From positions 4,397,160-4,461,159 of the forward strand of contig CP176050.1 in assembly GCA_046199005.1 (NCBI GenBank): a stretch of DNA of 64,000 bases, given 5' to 3'. A model generated the notes under the pieces. That model was not told where the DNA came from and did no database searches. It was given only the letters and a program-made list of their open reading frames with translations. The position numbers were made by a program, and so were the translations under genes. Positions within the stretch are counted from its first letter, which is position 1. Each line of letters begins with the position of its first letter. The stretch is from Ascidiimonas sp046199005 (GTDB taxonomy: Bacteria > Bacteroidota > Bacteroidia > Flavobacteriales > Flavobacteriaceae). Shown in pieces: positions 27,128 to 37,921 of this stretch.

Positions 27128-30100
27128 TTACAGTTCGTTATCCATTTTGAAATCGATATCCAATAATCGTTCAAATTCACTGTTCACACTCTCAGTTGTA
27201 TTAGTTACTGGACTATCAGGAATCATATCATAAATAGATTCGAGATATTGTTTGAGATCATTTGATTGAGAAGAACCATTTTGAGTGCCATATGTATTCA
27301 TAAATGCTAACGATTTAAGGGTGATACATACATTTCCATGAGTATCGATCAAATCTACATCTAACTTTAATGGATTGTCAACGGGTGTGTTACCCCTTGC
27401 ATAACGAACCCAGACATACATCTCACTTGTACATGGCTGCGTTACTTTTAAACGGTCTAATTTAACGGGTGTCGGAGGATGGCTCTGATATTGACCGGCA
27501 TTTATTATTAATCCGGCAGTTTGGATGGCACTTTCTATCAATACTGGATTAATGATATAATCAGTCAAACTGCTTTCCAGATCACTTTGCATTTTTAGGT
27601 GAACCAAAAATTGTTTAGGCCCCTTTGAAACGGATACTATCTCAGGATACTTATAACCATTAAAACCAGACTCTGTGAAGGCACCGAAAAGATCGTCTGA
27701 ATCAATTTTTCCTTGTTCCATTTGTTTTTTGAGCAGATGAATATCGATCTGACCCGGTTTCGTACTGCTATTTATAAGTACTCGGCCATCGCAATTGATT
27801 ACTTCCTGATCATTTTCCGCGGTATATACTTCAAACACAATACTTGCATCTTCATCTTCGAACAATGCAATTGAAACGTCATTGTTTGTTTTGTTCATGA
27901 CAAAAGGTCTTATCCAATTAACTCCTTCAAATTCGAGTGGTGTAAATGTTGGTTTTGCCTGTGTAGCATGAAGAACTGCTTGATTAGCCATTTCAAGAAA
28001 GGCCCCGGAGGAAAGTACCTTTTCTCCAGAATTGTTGTAATCTGAAAGAAAGAACTCGTTTCCGTTAAATGATGCACGGTAACTTTGTTGTTTGAGTACC
28101 GAAGTATTCTGATGAAGTAGCGGGTGTAAAATGGAGTGTGTGACAGTTCCTGATGCATCTGGTTCGTAATCAAACCAATAACTTTCTCTTGCAAAAGGAT
28201 AGGTAGGAATGTTTATTCGCTCTGGTTTAAGATCACCATACATCTTTTTCCAATCAATCTCTGAGCCTTCTACCCATGCTTCCAGCAACCTTGAGTAATC
28301 GTAGGTCGCCATACATTCTTCCAACGCACGTCCCTGTAAAATTTTTGGAGAAGACTGCCCGCTAAGTTTTGCTTCTTTTTTCTTTTGTCTCAAATTACCC
28401 TGATACATAGAGTCGTCTAAATTTCCTGAAAGATAATTTTGAAGCTTTTCTACCAGCTCTTCCTCGCTATTTACAGCAAAACCAAGCCGCTCATCCATCT
28501 TATCTCTACCCACTTGCAAAGTATAGGTTAGATTGAGTAATTCTACATCGTATTTCTCTACGTGTTCCAGCATTGAAAGGACATAGGCTTTAAGCCTGTC
28601 TTCATTCTTTGCCGACAGCACAAACATAAAGGGTTTATGAAAGTCGGTTAACACTTGCTTTTTCTTTGGGATATACTCTTCAATAACTACATGTGCATTT
28701 GCGCCTCCAAACCCGAAGGAACTTACCCCAGCTCTTAAAGGAAGAGGATTCCCGTTTTTATCTTTAAAGGGTTCCCACGGAGTTGTTTTATCAACTACAT
28801 AAAAAGGTGTTCCAGTAAGATTAATATGAGGATTCAACTCCTCAAAATGTAACGACGCAGGAATATGTTTATGCTTCATTGCAAGTACTGCTTTAAGAAG
28901 ACTTGAAATTCCTGCAGCAGTTTCCAGGTGGCCTATATTGGTTTTAACCGAACTCAGCCCAATATGCGGTTTTGATGGGGAAGGCAAGTTGTGCTTTTGA
29001 TATAGATCATTAAAAGCTTTGGTAATGGCTCTTATCTCAATGGGATCTCCCAAACTAGTCCCTGTACCATGGCATTCGAGATATCCTACAGTTGCCGGAT
29101 TAATTTGTGCTTTTTCGTAAGCCTCTACCAACAATTCGCTTTGAGCATGCGGGTTGGGTGCAGTAAGCATTGTTGCTTTTCCTCCATGATTTTCGGCGGT
29201 AGATTTTATGACTGCGTAAATATGGTCATTATCTTCTTCTGCTTTTGCAAGTGGTTTAAGGAAAACCGCTCCCGAACCTTCACCACGCACATATCCGCTG
29301 GCTTTTTTATCGAATGTCTTACATTTACCGTCAGTACTAAGCATCCCTGCCATTCCAAAAGAAATATGGGCTGCCGGCGTTAACATTAATTGAACACCTC
29401 CTACGATCGCCATATCACTACTTCCTGTGTGAATTGATTCAATCGCCCTGTGAATCGCAATCAGAGAACTTGAACAAGCTGTATCAATAGGGGCGCTGGG
29501 ACCTCGTAAGTTTAAAAGGAATGAAATACGATTGGCCAAAATACAATGGGAATTACCAGATGCTGTATATCCATCCAGCTCTACGTTCAAGCCATTCATT
29601 AAATCGGTATAATCATGAACTGCCACCCCTACAAAAAGTCCGGTTTTAGTACCTGACAGATCTGATACTTTGTATCCTGAGTCTTCAATCGTATTCCATA
29701 CGGTCTCCAAAAATACTCTTTGTTGCGGATCCATCATTTCGGCCTCTCTGGGAGATATGCCGAAGAATAACGGATCAAACTTATCGGCATCTTCAATGAA
29801 TCCGCCGTATTTAGAATTTGTTTTGTTTTTTTCAGTAATGGGATCTCCATCATAATCTTCCCAGATCCATCTGTCTCTCGGGATCACAGAGATCATATTT
29901 TCTTCATTTTTAAGATTGTCCCAATACTCATGCATATTGCGGGATTTTGGCATCACTCCTCCGATACCCACAATAGCTATAGGGCAATCAATAAAGCGTG
30001 AATCTGCAGAAAGGCCTGGAGCAGGAGATTGGGTACTTGTTTGTTGATGCTGCCCGTTTACATTCCAACCTTTATTAATCCCTGAAAAAGCGGCTGTCTT

Positions 30101-33100
30101 AGCGGGTTCCGTTTCAACTTTCGCCTGCGGTACTGTTTCTTGTTCTACTGTTGTGGCAGTATTTCCGGATAGGCCATGCGCCTTACTTACCAGATCATAC
30201 TTCTCGGTAGCAAGATATTTTGTGATTTCCCGGATCGAAGGATATTCAAAAAACAATACCGGTGTAACATCAGTACCATAAATATCGTTAATGGAATTTG
30301 CATAAGATGCCAGTCCGATTGAGTCGAAGCCTATATCAAGGAGTATTTTGTCTAAGGAAACGTCATCTTCCTCCAGTTTTAGAAAGTCCATCGCAATTTT
30401 GATCAGATTTTCCTGAACCAAAGTTGCCGCCTCACTATCAGATTCTGCAGCTGCAGAAGAAGAAGCTGCGTTGACATCAACGGTTGCCGCTGATTCACTA
30501 ATTTCTTTTTCTCTAATACCCCAGGCAATCTCCATTCTTTCCTGCATTCCCTCTACCACCACCATCTGATTTTCTTCAATAAGCAGCCCTTTTACGAATG
30601 CTTCTGTACCCGTTTTTTTATTTAACGGTCTGATGCCCAATGAGTTTTTGAAAAATGCTTCCATCTGAGTATCCAGCTTCATTCCTCCATCTGCCCATAT
30701 AGACCAGTTTAAGCTGAGCGATTTACCAGATCGTTCACCATTTTTTTCCTGAAAAGCACGTCTTTGTGCATACGTATCCATAAAATGATTCGCATAAGAA
30801 TAGTCGCTTTGACCCATATTCCCCCCAACTGCTGCCATGGAAGAGAAGGTTACGAAAAAGTCTAAGGGAAGATCTTTGGTCGCTTCATCCAGATAGAATG
30901 TCCCAAAAACTTTGGGTGCGAAAACGGCACTCATTTCTTCTTTTGTCTTATTGCGTAAACTTGAATCTCTTAAAACTCCCGCACTATGGATGATACCGTT
31001 GAGCTCACCAAACGCAGCTATTCCCTTAGATACTAATGTTTTCACATCTTCATAATTCGCTACGTCGGTGGGAACATACAATACTTCTGCGCCAATCGCT
31101 TCAATCTCTTTTATCTGTGAAGCTTTCTCTTCTGATAGCTCTGATCTACCGGTTAATATTAATCTTGCCTTACACTGTTTTGCAAGGTACTCAGCAAAAA
31201 TGAGTCCGAGACCTCCAGCTCCACCAGTAATCAGGTAAACTCCCTTTTCTTTAAGTGCCAATTGTGAAGCGGTTTCTGTACTTTGCGCCTCCCAGGGGTT
31301 AATATTCGTTAATTTTCGAACCAGCCTTTGATCTTCTTGATAACGAATGGTAGCATCATTAGAAGAAGCTGATTGTATTTCAGAGAGAATGATCTCATAC
31401 ATATGCTGCACATCTACCTCTGAACCCTGAAATTCCAAAGTTTTACAGTGCATATTTGAATGCTCTAACAGTAAACTTTTGGCAAAACCGTTAATTGCCT
31501 CATTTTGAGGTTGACGACCTTCAATTGTACCGTTGTAGAGATACATCAGATTAAAATGCTGATCTGACTTAAGCGCCACCAGAGCCTGACATAAATAAAG
31601 GAAGGAATAAACGCCCTTTTCAAGAGAAGCTTCAAGAAACGCTGCAGCGTTTTCAAAAGGTGCCTTCGACCATGCAAAAGAAATGTATTGAAGAACAGTT
31701 CCTTCTTTACGAAGCGTTTCGATTAATTTTATGAAATCTTCTTTACTGTTTGGATTGATCTTATATAGATCTTTCTTAGTGGTTTCAAATGCCTTTCCAG
31801 GTTGTACCAGAATAACATGAATTCCTGAATTCTTTTTAAAGGCGTTGTATAAGTCATCATCAGTATCAAAAAGTATGACAGATTGATCGTGAAGAATCTC
31901 CATGTTTACAGGATCAATCGAAGCTTCTTCCCAAGTATGCGTATAGTAGAGTTTAGAGAACCCATCTTCTACTGTGTCTGAAAGGTTCATTTCTGTTTCA
32001 ATACTACCCGAAGGCTTTTCATGAACATCTGTAAGTGGTATCCCTATGGATTCATTGATTTTGACAAGCACTTTTCCGTCTTCATCGAGAATTATAAGGT
32101 TTGCCTTGGAAAGCTTGGAATTAGGTTCGTCTACTTTTCGAATGTAGCTGTAACAGGTAGGTGTAAGAGGTGCATGAATCTCTACTTCTCCAAATGAATA
32201 TGGAACAAATAACTCTCCGGAAGCTTCTTTGGCTGTTAGGTGAGTGGCCATTACTGTTTGGCCTGCTCCGTCTACCAGAGAAGGGTGTAACATAAAATCG
32301 TAAAAGTCGTGTTCACAAGCCTCCGGGATTTTCATGATCCCAAACATTTCATCTTCATTTTTGTAGACCTCCTGTAGTACTTGAAAACTAGGTCCTAGAC
32401 CTAATCCCATGTTTTTAAATAACGGATATGCTTCTTCGCCATCTGCTACTTTTACGCAGCGCTCCTGAACACTTTTGATGTCTATAAATTCTTCTTCAAA
32501 CGTGCCATCTGGCTCATCAAAGTACGTAAGCTTTCCTTGCGAGTGCAACTGCTTTACCCCTTCTTCATTTTTACCGAAAACCTCGAATTTAACTTCACCC
32601 CCTTGAGGTAATAATTCTATCCATACATCTACGGGTTCTGAATTCTCGACAGAAATAGGTTTTAACCAAATAATATTCTTAATAGATTTAACTCTTCTTC
32701 CTGCTGCCAGCTCACCTGCCTTTCTGGCAAAATCAAGATAAGCTACTCCGGGTAATGTGGGAATGTCAGATACCAGGTGATCATAGATAAAGAACTCTTT
32801 GTCGTGAAACGTTTTTCTGAAGATCTGACGCTCAAAAGTAGATTCATTGATATCAATTAACGGATGCGCAACGGACGAGGCACTAATTACATTCGCATTT
32901 TCCGCGCGTTCTACCCAATGACGCTTATCTGCAAAGGGATAGGTTGGTAATGGAATTCGTTTTCCATCTTCTGTAGCATCGGCACCCTGCCAGTCATTGA
33001 GAACTCCCTCGATCCAAAGCTGACCTAGTTTTCTAAGGTCTCCGCTATCTGCGATCAATTGCACAAATGCTTGTTTTTCTCGCTTGTTAAGAAGCCTCGT

Positions 33101-36100
33101 AATATTGCCTGTAGACTGTACGACTCCGCTTAAAATATCATCATCTTTCTTTTTGTCAATAAAGTTCTTAAGCTTTTTTAGTAACTCTTCTTTAGTAACA
33201 GCAATTATAACGAGTCTGTGTTCGAAAGATTTTCTACCTACTCGAAGAGTAAATCCGATGTCTTTAATACTTTTTTGTTCAGCTATGTCTAAAGACAGAT
33301 CTGCTTCAAGAAAGACAATTAATCTTCTGGCAGCTTCGTAAAGACGATCTTCTTTGACGGCTGACAACGGAAATATCTGAGCGGAAAGTTGGTTCGTTGT
33401 ATCGGCTGTATTTTCCTGTTGGCGATCGTAAGACTCAATAACTACATGTGCATTGGCACCACCCGCACCGAAGGAACTTATTCCTGCTCGTAGCGGAAAC
33501 TGTTGGCCATTTATTACCTTCGGTTTCCACTCTTCCACCTCTTGTTCTACATAGAAAGGAGAATTTTCAAAGTCAATGAATTCATTTAATTCTGAAGAAT
33601 GCAGTGAAGGAACCAGTTTTTTATGCTTCATCTGAAGCAACACTTTATGAATACCTACGATACCAGCAGCGGCCTCCAGGTGTCCGATATTTGTCTTTAC
33701 GGAACCAATGGCACAGCTTTGATTTTCTACAGTATACTTTTGAAAAGCATTGGTTAATCCTGAAATTTCTATCGGGTCTCCTAATTCTGTCCCTGTGCCG
33801 TGTGCTTCAATATATCCTATTGTTCTGGCATCAATACCACCTTTTTCCATTGCATTGATCACCAAATTACCTTGAGCCTTGGGGTCTGGTACCATATATC
33901 CGCTGGTGCGTCCGCCATGATTTACAGAGACGCCTTTAATAACTCCATGAATATAGTCGCCATCTTTCTCTGCCTGTTCTAATGATTTAATGAAGATAGC
34001 TCCTACGCCTTCACCGGCAACATAGCCATTCGCACCTTTCCCGAAGGTTCGGCAAACACCATCTGGAGAGAGTGCTCCTCCAAACGAATTAATATCGAAT
34101 TTGCTTTGGTGCAAGTCTAAATTAACTCCTCCTACAATAGCTCCAGAGCACTCCCCTTTGTAAATGGCTTCACATGCAAGGTATAATGCAGTCATACTTG
34201 AAGAACAAGCCGTATCTACGGATAAACTAGGACCATTGAGGTTCAGGCAATACGAAATTCTGTTTGCCATACTCCAAAGAAATGAATTTGGATTGGTATC
34301 ATTTCCAAGCAGTTTTTCTTCAGCTCCGATCACCTGGTACATCGTCCATACGGCACCTATAAAAACACCTATGTCTTTAGGAGTACCTTCAGGTGTTAAT
34401 ATCTCCGGATAGTATCCGGCATCTTCAATGGATTCCCAAGCAGTTTCCAGTAAGAGTCGTTCTGAGGGATCGAACATCTCAGCCACTGCCGGTGGGATGT
34501 TAAAAAACATAGAATCAAACTTATCCACATCAGAAAGAAATCCACCCCGGTATTTTTTTGTGAATTTGGTCGTTTTTCTTTGTCTGAGCCGTTCTTCTGG
34601 GATGGTTTCTACGCAATCTTTTCCTTTAAGCAGGTTTTCCCATAACTGATCCAGATTTCTAGCTTTGGGGTATCTTCCAGACATTCCGACGATTGCAATA
34701 TCCTTTCGGTCGTACGTCTGTTTTTTGACCGTACTATCTGCGGTCGTTGTTTCCGATATTTTTCTTTTTACTAACGGATTTTCAACTGTGGTCTTAACTT
34801 CTGCCTGCTCTTTATCATTTGTTTCTACAGCTTTTGATACCGGAATAACATTTTGTGAAACGTTGTGGTATTTTTTCAGTTGATAATTTGCAAATGTTTT
34901 TAAGGATTTTTCGGAATCACTTTCTTTTAGTGCTATCTCTGGAATATTCTCCATATGCTGAAATACTAAGACAAGCCTTTTCTTGATCTCATCTACCTGT
35001 ATTTGATTCAGGCCTAATGGAATTGCCAAACGAACCAATTGGTTCAACGAAGTGTCTTTTTGCATTCCAACACTGTGAGCACCTCCTCTTATACCAGTGT
35101 TTAGAAATAGCCATGCGACAAAGGATGCTACCGGGTCTTCAAAAGAACTGAATTGAGGTACCTGTTTAACATCAATAAGTACTGCATGAACTCCGGCAGG
35201 ATTAATTACCGGTACGCCATTTTCAGTTAAACTCTGGTGAATGGTTTGTACATTTTTCATTCGATCAGAAACCATATGCTCTACGGTTTGTCTGTTCCTG
35301 AATGAATGTGCGATTAGTTTCTTATCGATGATATCAAGACCTAAACTATCATCCTGAATAACTTCCTGAAGACTGTCATAGAGTTTTCCATCGTTTGTTG
35401 CAACAATCCCTCCTTTATTAATGCAGAAGTCCTTTGCCAGACTTGCCCAAACAATATCAGCAATAGATAAAATCGTTCGTGCAACTTCCCAGATATCTTT
35501 ACCGGCAAATTCTTTTTCATGCTTGATAACATAACTTGCATTCTCGAGAATTCGCGTTCCATCTATTACAAGTGGAACTGAATAGGTAGAAAGTAAGTTC
35601 TTTATTTCTCTTAAATGTCTTACCGAAACAGGCGCGCCTCCGGCAGCATTATTTGCTAGTTCTATGGCCACAAAAGAGACCGATTTATGATCTTTTTCTA
35701 GTTTATCTACGAGTGCTTCCCACTTTATATTTCCTTTATCAGCCGCTTCCGAACGAAGCTGAAAAACACTGTCAGCCGGGATTTCAGCTGGTGAAAAATT
35801 ATTTTCAATCTGATTGTAAATGGCGGTAGGGAAAAGTATATTTTGAATCACTATGCCATTTTTTGGCCAGGATTTAAAAAGCGCCTGCTCCGCATTTCGA
35901 CCCGACGAAGTAATTGCCAGATGCGAAAAAGGGAAAACTGTTTTTAAGTGCTCTTCAATGTTTACGGGTTGGTACAACTGCGAGTGAAGAAAACGTAACT
36001 GATTATCGATCGCAGGCATTTTTAATTGCGCCCATGAATCGGTTTTCAGATCAATTTCTACCTTATTATTGGGAATATGTAAAGGATTGTAATGAAATTC

Positions 36101-37693
36101 AGCTAATAATCGAGAGCGTTCTTTGCCTTCTATCATGACAAGTTCATTCTCATCTACTGCATGCGTCGACCTGATTTTATCGTCGGATTTAAAGTCTTCT
36201 TTTGGAATGTTTTTTTCTTCCTGTTCTTTCTTAGGGAGGGTAATCGATAATTGTTGAAAGCTCTTCTCCTGAAGTTGATCTGCCTCTTTATTCGAAGGAT
36301 CAGCGATCATCATGATCACATCGGTTACATTATCTGCGTTACTAATGGATTTTGGTCGGCAAATAAAAATGGTTTGATGTGTTGGGCGAAACTTATTTTT
36401 GAATTGAAGATTCCCTTCGTCATTAAAGATTTTTTTATCCCGTAGAAACCCTAAAATTTCATTAAGTTCGGGATCTGCATTATCCGAATCTTCTAATTTG
36501 CAACCATAGGTACCACCAAGGCTAAGCATGTCGGCACCTTCTTCAGCGAGGATTTCCATCATTTTAACTATTCCGTATTCCAAACCTCCTAGTGGCATGC
36601 TTTCGGGATAAAATTCCAGATCCATTAAGTATCCATTCAGCTCATCAGATAATTTGGATATAAGAATGGCATTCTGCAATTTATTATCTAAATAAGTAAG
36701 GAAAAGACGATGTTCTTTACTTAATTTTCCCTGAACAATTTCTTCTCTTACAATTTTGATCAAAGGGTTTACCATGGTTCTGGGAGCAGACCATTCATCT
36801 ATGAGTCTTGCGATCTGTTGATCAGTATCTTTATCCTTCCCATTTTCATATTCTACCGTGCTACATACGCCCGATTTTTCAAATTTTGATACCTGGTATC
36901 GCAGACGTCGCATTTTTTTGCCTTCAAGCGTAAAGTCTTTTATATTTTCAATTCTGGAAATGATCCCAAAGGGGGTTGCATAAAATGCTTCGTTTCCGAT
37001 ACTTTCAACAGCATGATCTGAAAGCATGGTGATTTCAAAGCCATTCTCATGACCATATTGATATATTTCTTCAGCAATTACCGGAAAATAGTCTCCAGGA
37101 CCCGTAAAGGCATATACCAAAATGATATTACCACTCTTACTGTAATTAAGGTATCCTTTTTTCTCACTACCTATAAATAAAAAGGGGGCGATATTACGAG
37201 TTCCTCTGGATGCTGAACCCTCATTCTTATACTGATTAAAGATTTGATAGTACCAATCTTTTAATTCAAGGTGTTTAATGGCTTCCTTTTCCAGTATAAT
37301 TATAGGATTTCTTAGCTCATCTGCTGACGATTGCGGTGTTTCATCTTCTGATTTTGGTTCAGAAGACTCACCCTCTTGTTTTACGGGAATAGAACTCTCT
37401 TTCTGAGGTCGTATTTGGTTACCAAACCTGGCGTGAATTACATCCGGATGTTTTTCGACGAAATAATTACTTAAGTCACTTATATTGAAGTTCTCAAACA
37501 ACAGTGTCTTGGGTAGTGTCCCGAATTCTTCTTCTAATTTTTTGATTACTTGCAATACGCGAAACGAATCAATTCCCAACTCCTGAAAAGGGGTAGTAGA
37601 ATCATTATCTGTTATCGTCAAGTTTGCAACTTCAGAGATTAAAGAGCACAAAAATGCCTCTGTAGACTCAATTAGTATTTCTTTTTGATCCAT
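27128..37693 (-). CDS. Trans-AT PKS: ACP - GNAT/DUF2156-like - tryptophanase-like PLP domain - KS-DH-KR-ACP - KS-DH*
   Basis: 3521 residues, ATG at 37693. Domains by residue: ACP 1-88 (GIDSF, Ser43); GNAT-fold domain about 175-440 that reads like DUF2156 (phosphatidylglycerol lysyltransferase C-terminal type; FYPESMPLGGLEYGIVK and LSLGGT); PLP domain about 521-911 of the tryptophanase/tyrosine phenol-lyase group (NAAGGAPVS, then DGTRILENA, Lys754 in SLAKD); KS 996-1420 (Cys1163, both His present); DH 1598-1880 (His1639, second motif LVDGAGQ); KR 2148-2330; ACP (GFDSI, Ser2458); KS 2570-3010 (Cys2740, both His present); DH-like domain with Tyr3219 for His and Glu in the second motif. It ends without an ACP, so the last module is split. 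No AT domain. The ACP-GNAT-PLP order recalls the DUF-SH cysteine-lyase didomain of leinamycin PKS, but the placement before a KS differs. Confidence 0.93.
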   Translation of the reverse strand: MDQKEILIESTEAFLCSLISEVANLTITDNDSTTPFQELGIDSFRVLQVIKKLEEEFGTLPKTLLFENFNISDLSNYFVEKHPDVIHARFGNQIRPQKESSIPVKQEGESSEPKSEDETPQSSADELRNPIIILEKEAIKHLELKDWYYQIFNQYKNEGSASRGTRNIAPFLFIGSEKKGYLNYSKSGNIILVYAFTGPGDYFPVIAEEIYQYGHENGFEITMLSDHAVESIGNEAFYATPFGIISRIENIKDFTLEGKKMRRLRYQVSKFEKSGVCSTVEYENGKDKDTDQQIARLIDEWSAPRTMVNPLIKIVREEIVQGKLSKEHRLFLTYLDNKLQNAILISKLSDELNGYLMDLEFYPESMPLGGLEYGIVKMMEILAEEGADMLSLGGTYGCKLEDSDNADPELNEILGFLRDKKIFNDEGNLQFKNKFRPTHQTIFICRPKSISNADNVTDVIMMIADPSNKEADQLQEKSFQQLSITLPKKEQEEKNIPKEDFKSDDKIRSTHAVDENELVMIEGKERSRLLAEFHYNPLHIPNNKVEIDLKTDSWAQLKMPAIDNQLRFLHSQLYQPVNIEEHLKTVFPFSHLAITSSGRNAEQALFKSWPKNGIVIQNILFPTAIYNQIENNFSPAEIPADSVFQLRSEAADKGNIKWEALVDKLEKDHKSVSFVAIELANNAAGGAPVSVRHLREIKNLLSTYSVPLVIDGTRILENASYVIKHEKEFAGKDIWEVARTILSIADIVWASLAKDFCINKGGIVATNDGKLYDSLQEVIQDDSLGLDIIDKKLIAHSFRNRQTVEHMVSDRMKNVQTIHQSLTENGVPVINPAGVHAVLIDVKQVPQFSSFEDPVASFVAWLFLNTGIRGGAHSVGMQKDTSLNQLVRLAIPLGLNQIQVDEIKKRLVLVFQHMENIPEIALKESDSEKSLKTFANYQLKKYHNVSQNVIPVSKAVETNDKEQAEVKTTVENPLVKRKISETTTADSTVKKQTYDRKDIAIVGMSGRYPKARNLDQLWENLLKGKDCVETIPEERLRQRKTTKFTKKYRGGFLSDVDKFDSMFFNIPPAVAEMFDPSERLLLETAWESIEDAGYYPEILTPEGTPKDIGVFIGAVWTMYQVIGAEEKLLGNDTNPNSFLWSMANRISYCLNLNGPSLSVDTACSSSMTALYLACEAIYKGECSGAIVGGVNLDLHQSKFDINSFGGALSPDGVCRTFGKGANGYVAGEGVGAIFIKSLEQAEKDGDYIHGVIKGVSVNHGGRTSGYMVPDPKAQGNLVINAMEKGGIDARTIGYIEAHGTGTELGDPIEISGLTNAFQKYTVENQSCAIGSVKTNIGHLEAAAGIVGIHKVLLQMKHKKLVPSLHSSELNEFIDFENSPFYVEQEVEEWKPKVINGQQFPLRAGISSFGAGGANAHVVIESYDRQQENTADTTNQLSAQIFPLSAVKEDRLYEAARRLIVFLEADLSLDIAEQKSIKDIGFTLRVGRKSFEHRLVIIAVTKEELLKKLKNFIDKKKDDDILSGVVQSTGNITRLLNKREKQAFVQLIADSGDLRKLGQLWIEGVLNDWQGADATEDGKRIPLPTYPFADKRHWVERAENANVISASSVAHPLIDINESTFERQIFRKTFHDKEFFIYDHLVSDIPTLPGVAYLDFARKAGELAAGRRVKSIKNIIWLKPISVENSEPVDVWIELLPQGGEVKFEVFGKNEEGVKQLHSQGKLTYFDEPDGTFEEEFIDIKSVQERCVKVADGEEAYPLFKNMGLGLGPSFQVLQEVYKNEDEMFGIMKIPEACEHDFYDFMLHPSLVDGAGQTVMATHLTAKEASGELFVPYSFGEVEIHAPLTPTCYSYIRKVDEPNSKLSKANLIILDEDGKVLVKINESIGIPLTDVHEKPSGSIETEMNLSDTVEDGFSKLYYTHTWEEASIDPVNMEILHDQSVILFDTDDDLYNAFKKNSGIHVILVQPGKAFETTKKDLYKINPNSKEDFIKLIETLRKEGTVLQYISFAWSKAPFENAAAFLEASLEKGVYSFLYLCQALVALKSDQHFNLMYLYNGTIEGRQPQNEAINGFAKSLLLEHSNMHCKTLEFQGSEVDVQHMYEIILSEIQSASSNDATIRYQEDQRLVRKLTNINPWEAQSTETASQLALKEKGVYLITGGAGGLGLIFAEYLAKQCKARLILTGRSELSEEKASQIKEIEAIGAEVLYVPTDVANYEDVKTLVSKGIAAFGELNGIIHSAGVLRDSSLRNKTKEEMSAVFAPKVFGTFYLDEATKDLPLDFFVTFSSMAAVGGNMGQSDYSYANHFMDTYAQRRAFQEKNGERSGKSLSLNWSIWADGGMKLDTQMEAFFKNSLGIRPLNKKTGTEAFVKGLLIEENQMVVVEGMQERMEIAWGIREKEISESAATVDVNAASSSAAAESDSEAATLVQENLIKIAMDFLKLEEDDVSLDKILLDIGFDSIGLASYANSINDIYGTDVTPVLFFEYPSIREITKYLATEKYDLVSKAHGLSGNTATTVEQETVPQAKVETEPAKTAAFSGINKGWNVNGQHQQTSTQSPAPGLSADSRFIDCPIAIVGIGGVMPKSRNMHEYWDNLKNEENMISVIPRDRWIWEDYDGDPITEKNKTNSKYGGFIEDADKFDPLFFGISPREAEMMDPQQRVFLETVWNTIEDSGYKVSDLSGTKTGLFVGVAVHDYTDLMNGLNVELDGYTASGNSHCILANRISFLLNLRGPSAPIDTACSSSLIAIHRAIESIHTGSSDMAIVGGVQLMLTPAAHISFGMAGMLSTDGKCKTFDKKASGYVRGEGSGAVFLKPLAKAEEDNDHIYAVIKSTAENHGGKATMLTAPNPHAQSELLVEAYEKAQINPATVGYLECHGTGTSLGDPIEIRAITKAFNDLYQKHNLPSPSKPHIGLSSVKTNIGHLETAAGISSLLKAVLAMKHKHIPASLHFEELNPHINLTGTPFYVVDKTTPWEPFKDKNGNPLPLRAGVSSFGFGGANAHVVIEEYIPKKKQVLTDFHKPFMFVLSAKNEDRLKAYVLSMLEHVEKYDVELLNLTYTLQVGRDKMDERLGFAVNSEEELVEKLQNYLSGNLDDSMYQGNLRQKKKEAKLSGQSSPKILQGRALEECMATYDYSRLLEAWVEGSEIDWKKMYGDLKPERINIPTYPFARESYWFDYEPDASGTVTHSILHPLLHQNTSVLKQQSYRASFNGNEFFLSDYNNSGEKVLSSGAFLEMANQAVLHATQAKPTFTPLEFEGVNWIRPFVMNKTNNDVSIALFEDEDASIVFEVYTAENDQEVINCDGRVLINSSTKPGQIDIHLLKKQMEQGKIDSDDLFGAFTESGFNGYKYPEIVSVSKGPKQFLVHLKMQSDLESSLTDYIINPVLIESAIQTAGLIINAGQYQSHPPTPVKLDRLKVTQPCTSEMYVWVRYARGNTPVDNPLKLDVDLIDTHGNVCITLKSLAFMNTYGTQNGSSQSNDLKQYLESIYDMIPDSPVTNTTESVNSEFERLLDIDFKMDNEL

Positions 37694-37749
37694 GCTGATT
37701 GAAACTGAAAATAAATTACTTTCTAAAAATAATAGTGGCTTTAGATTTT

Positions 37750-37775
37750 ACCTTATCATATATACTATATAAGGT
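37750..37775 (-). other. Hairpin between NusG-like gene and first PKS gene
   Basis: Inverted repeat ACCTTAT/ATAAGGT with an AT-only centre in the 228-bp gap between the antiterminator gene and the PKS gene. I see no Bacteroidota promoter boxes in this gap, so the PKS is probably co-transcribed with the NusG-like gene. Confidence 0.4.
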
Positions 37776-37921
37776 GTTCCAAATGGGTATTGCCAATTGA
37801 ATTAAGGTGTAGGTGGAATAACAGTGCAAGGGATTACACTATTTCGTATCTATCAAAAGGTTTTAGGGTAAATTTATTTAGATAGAATTAAGGAAGATTT
37901 TGGGATAGTTGGGTCGATTAA

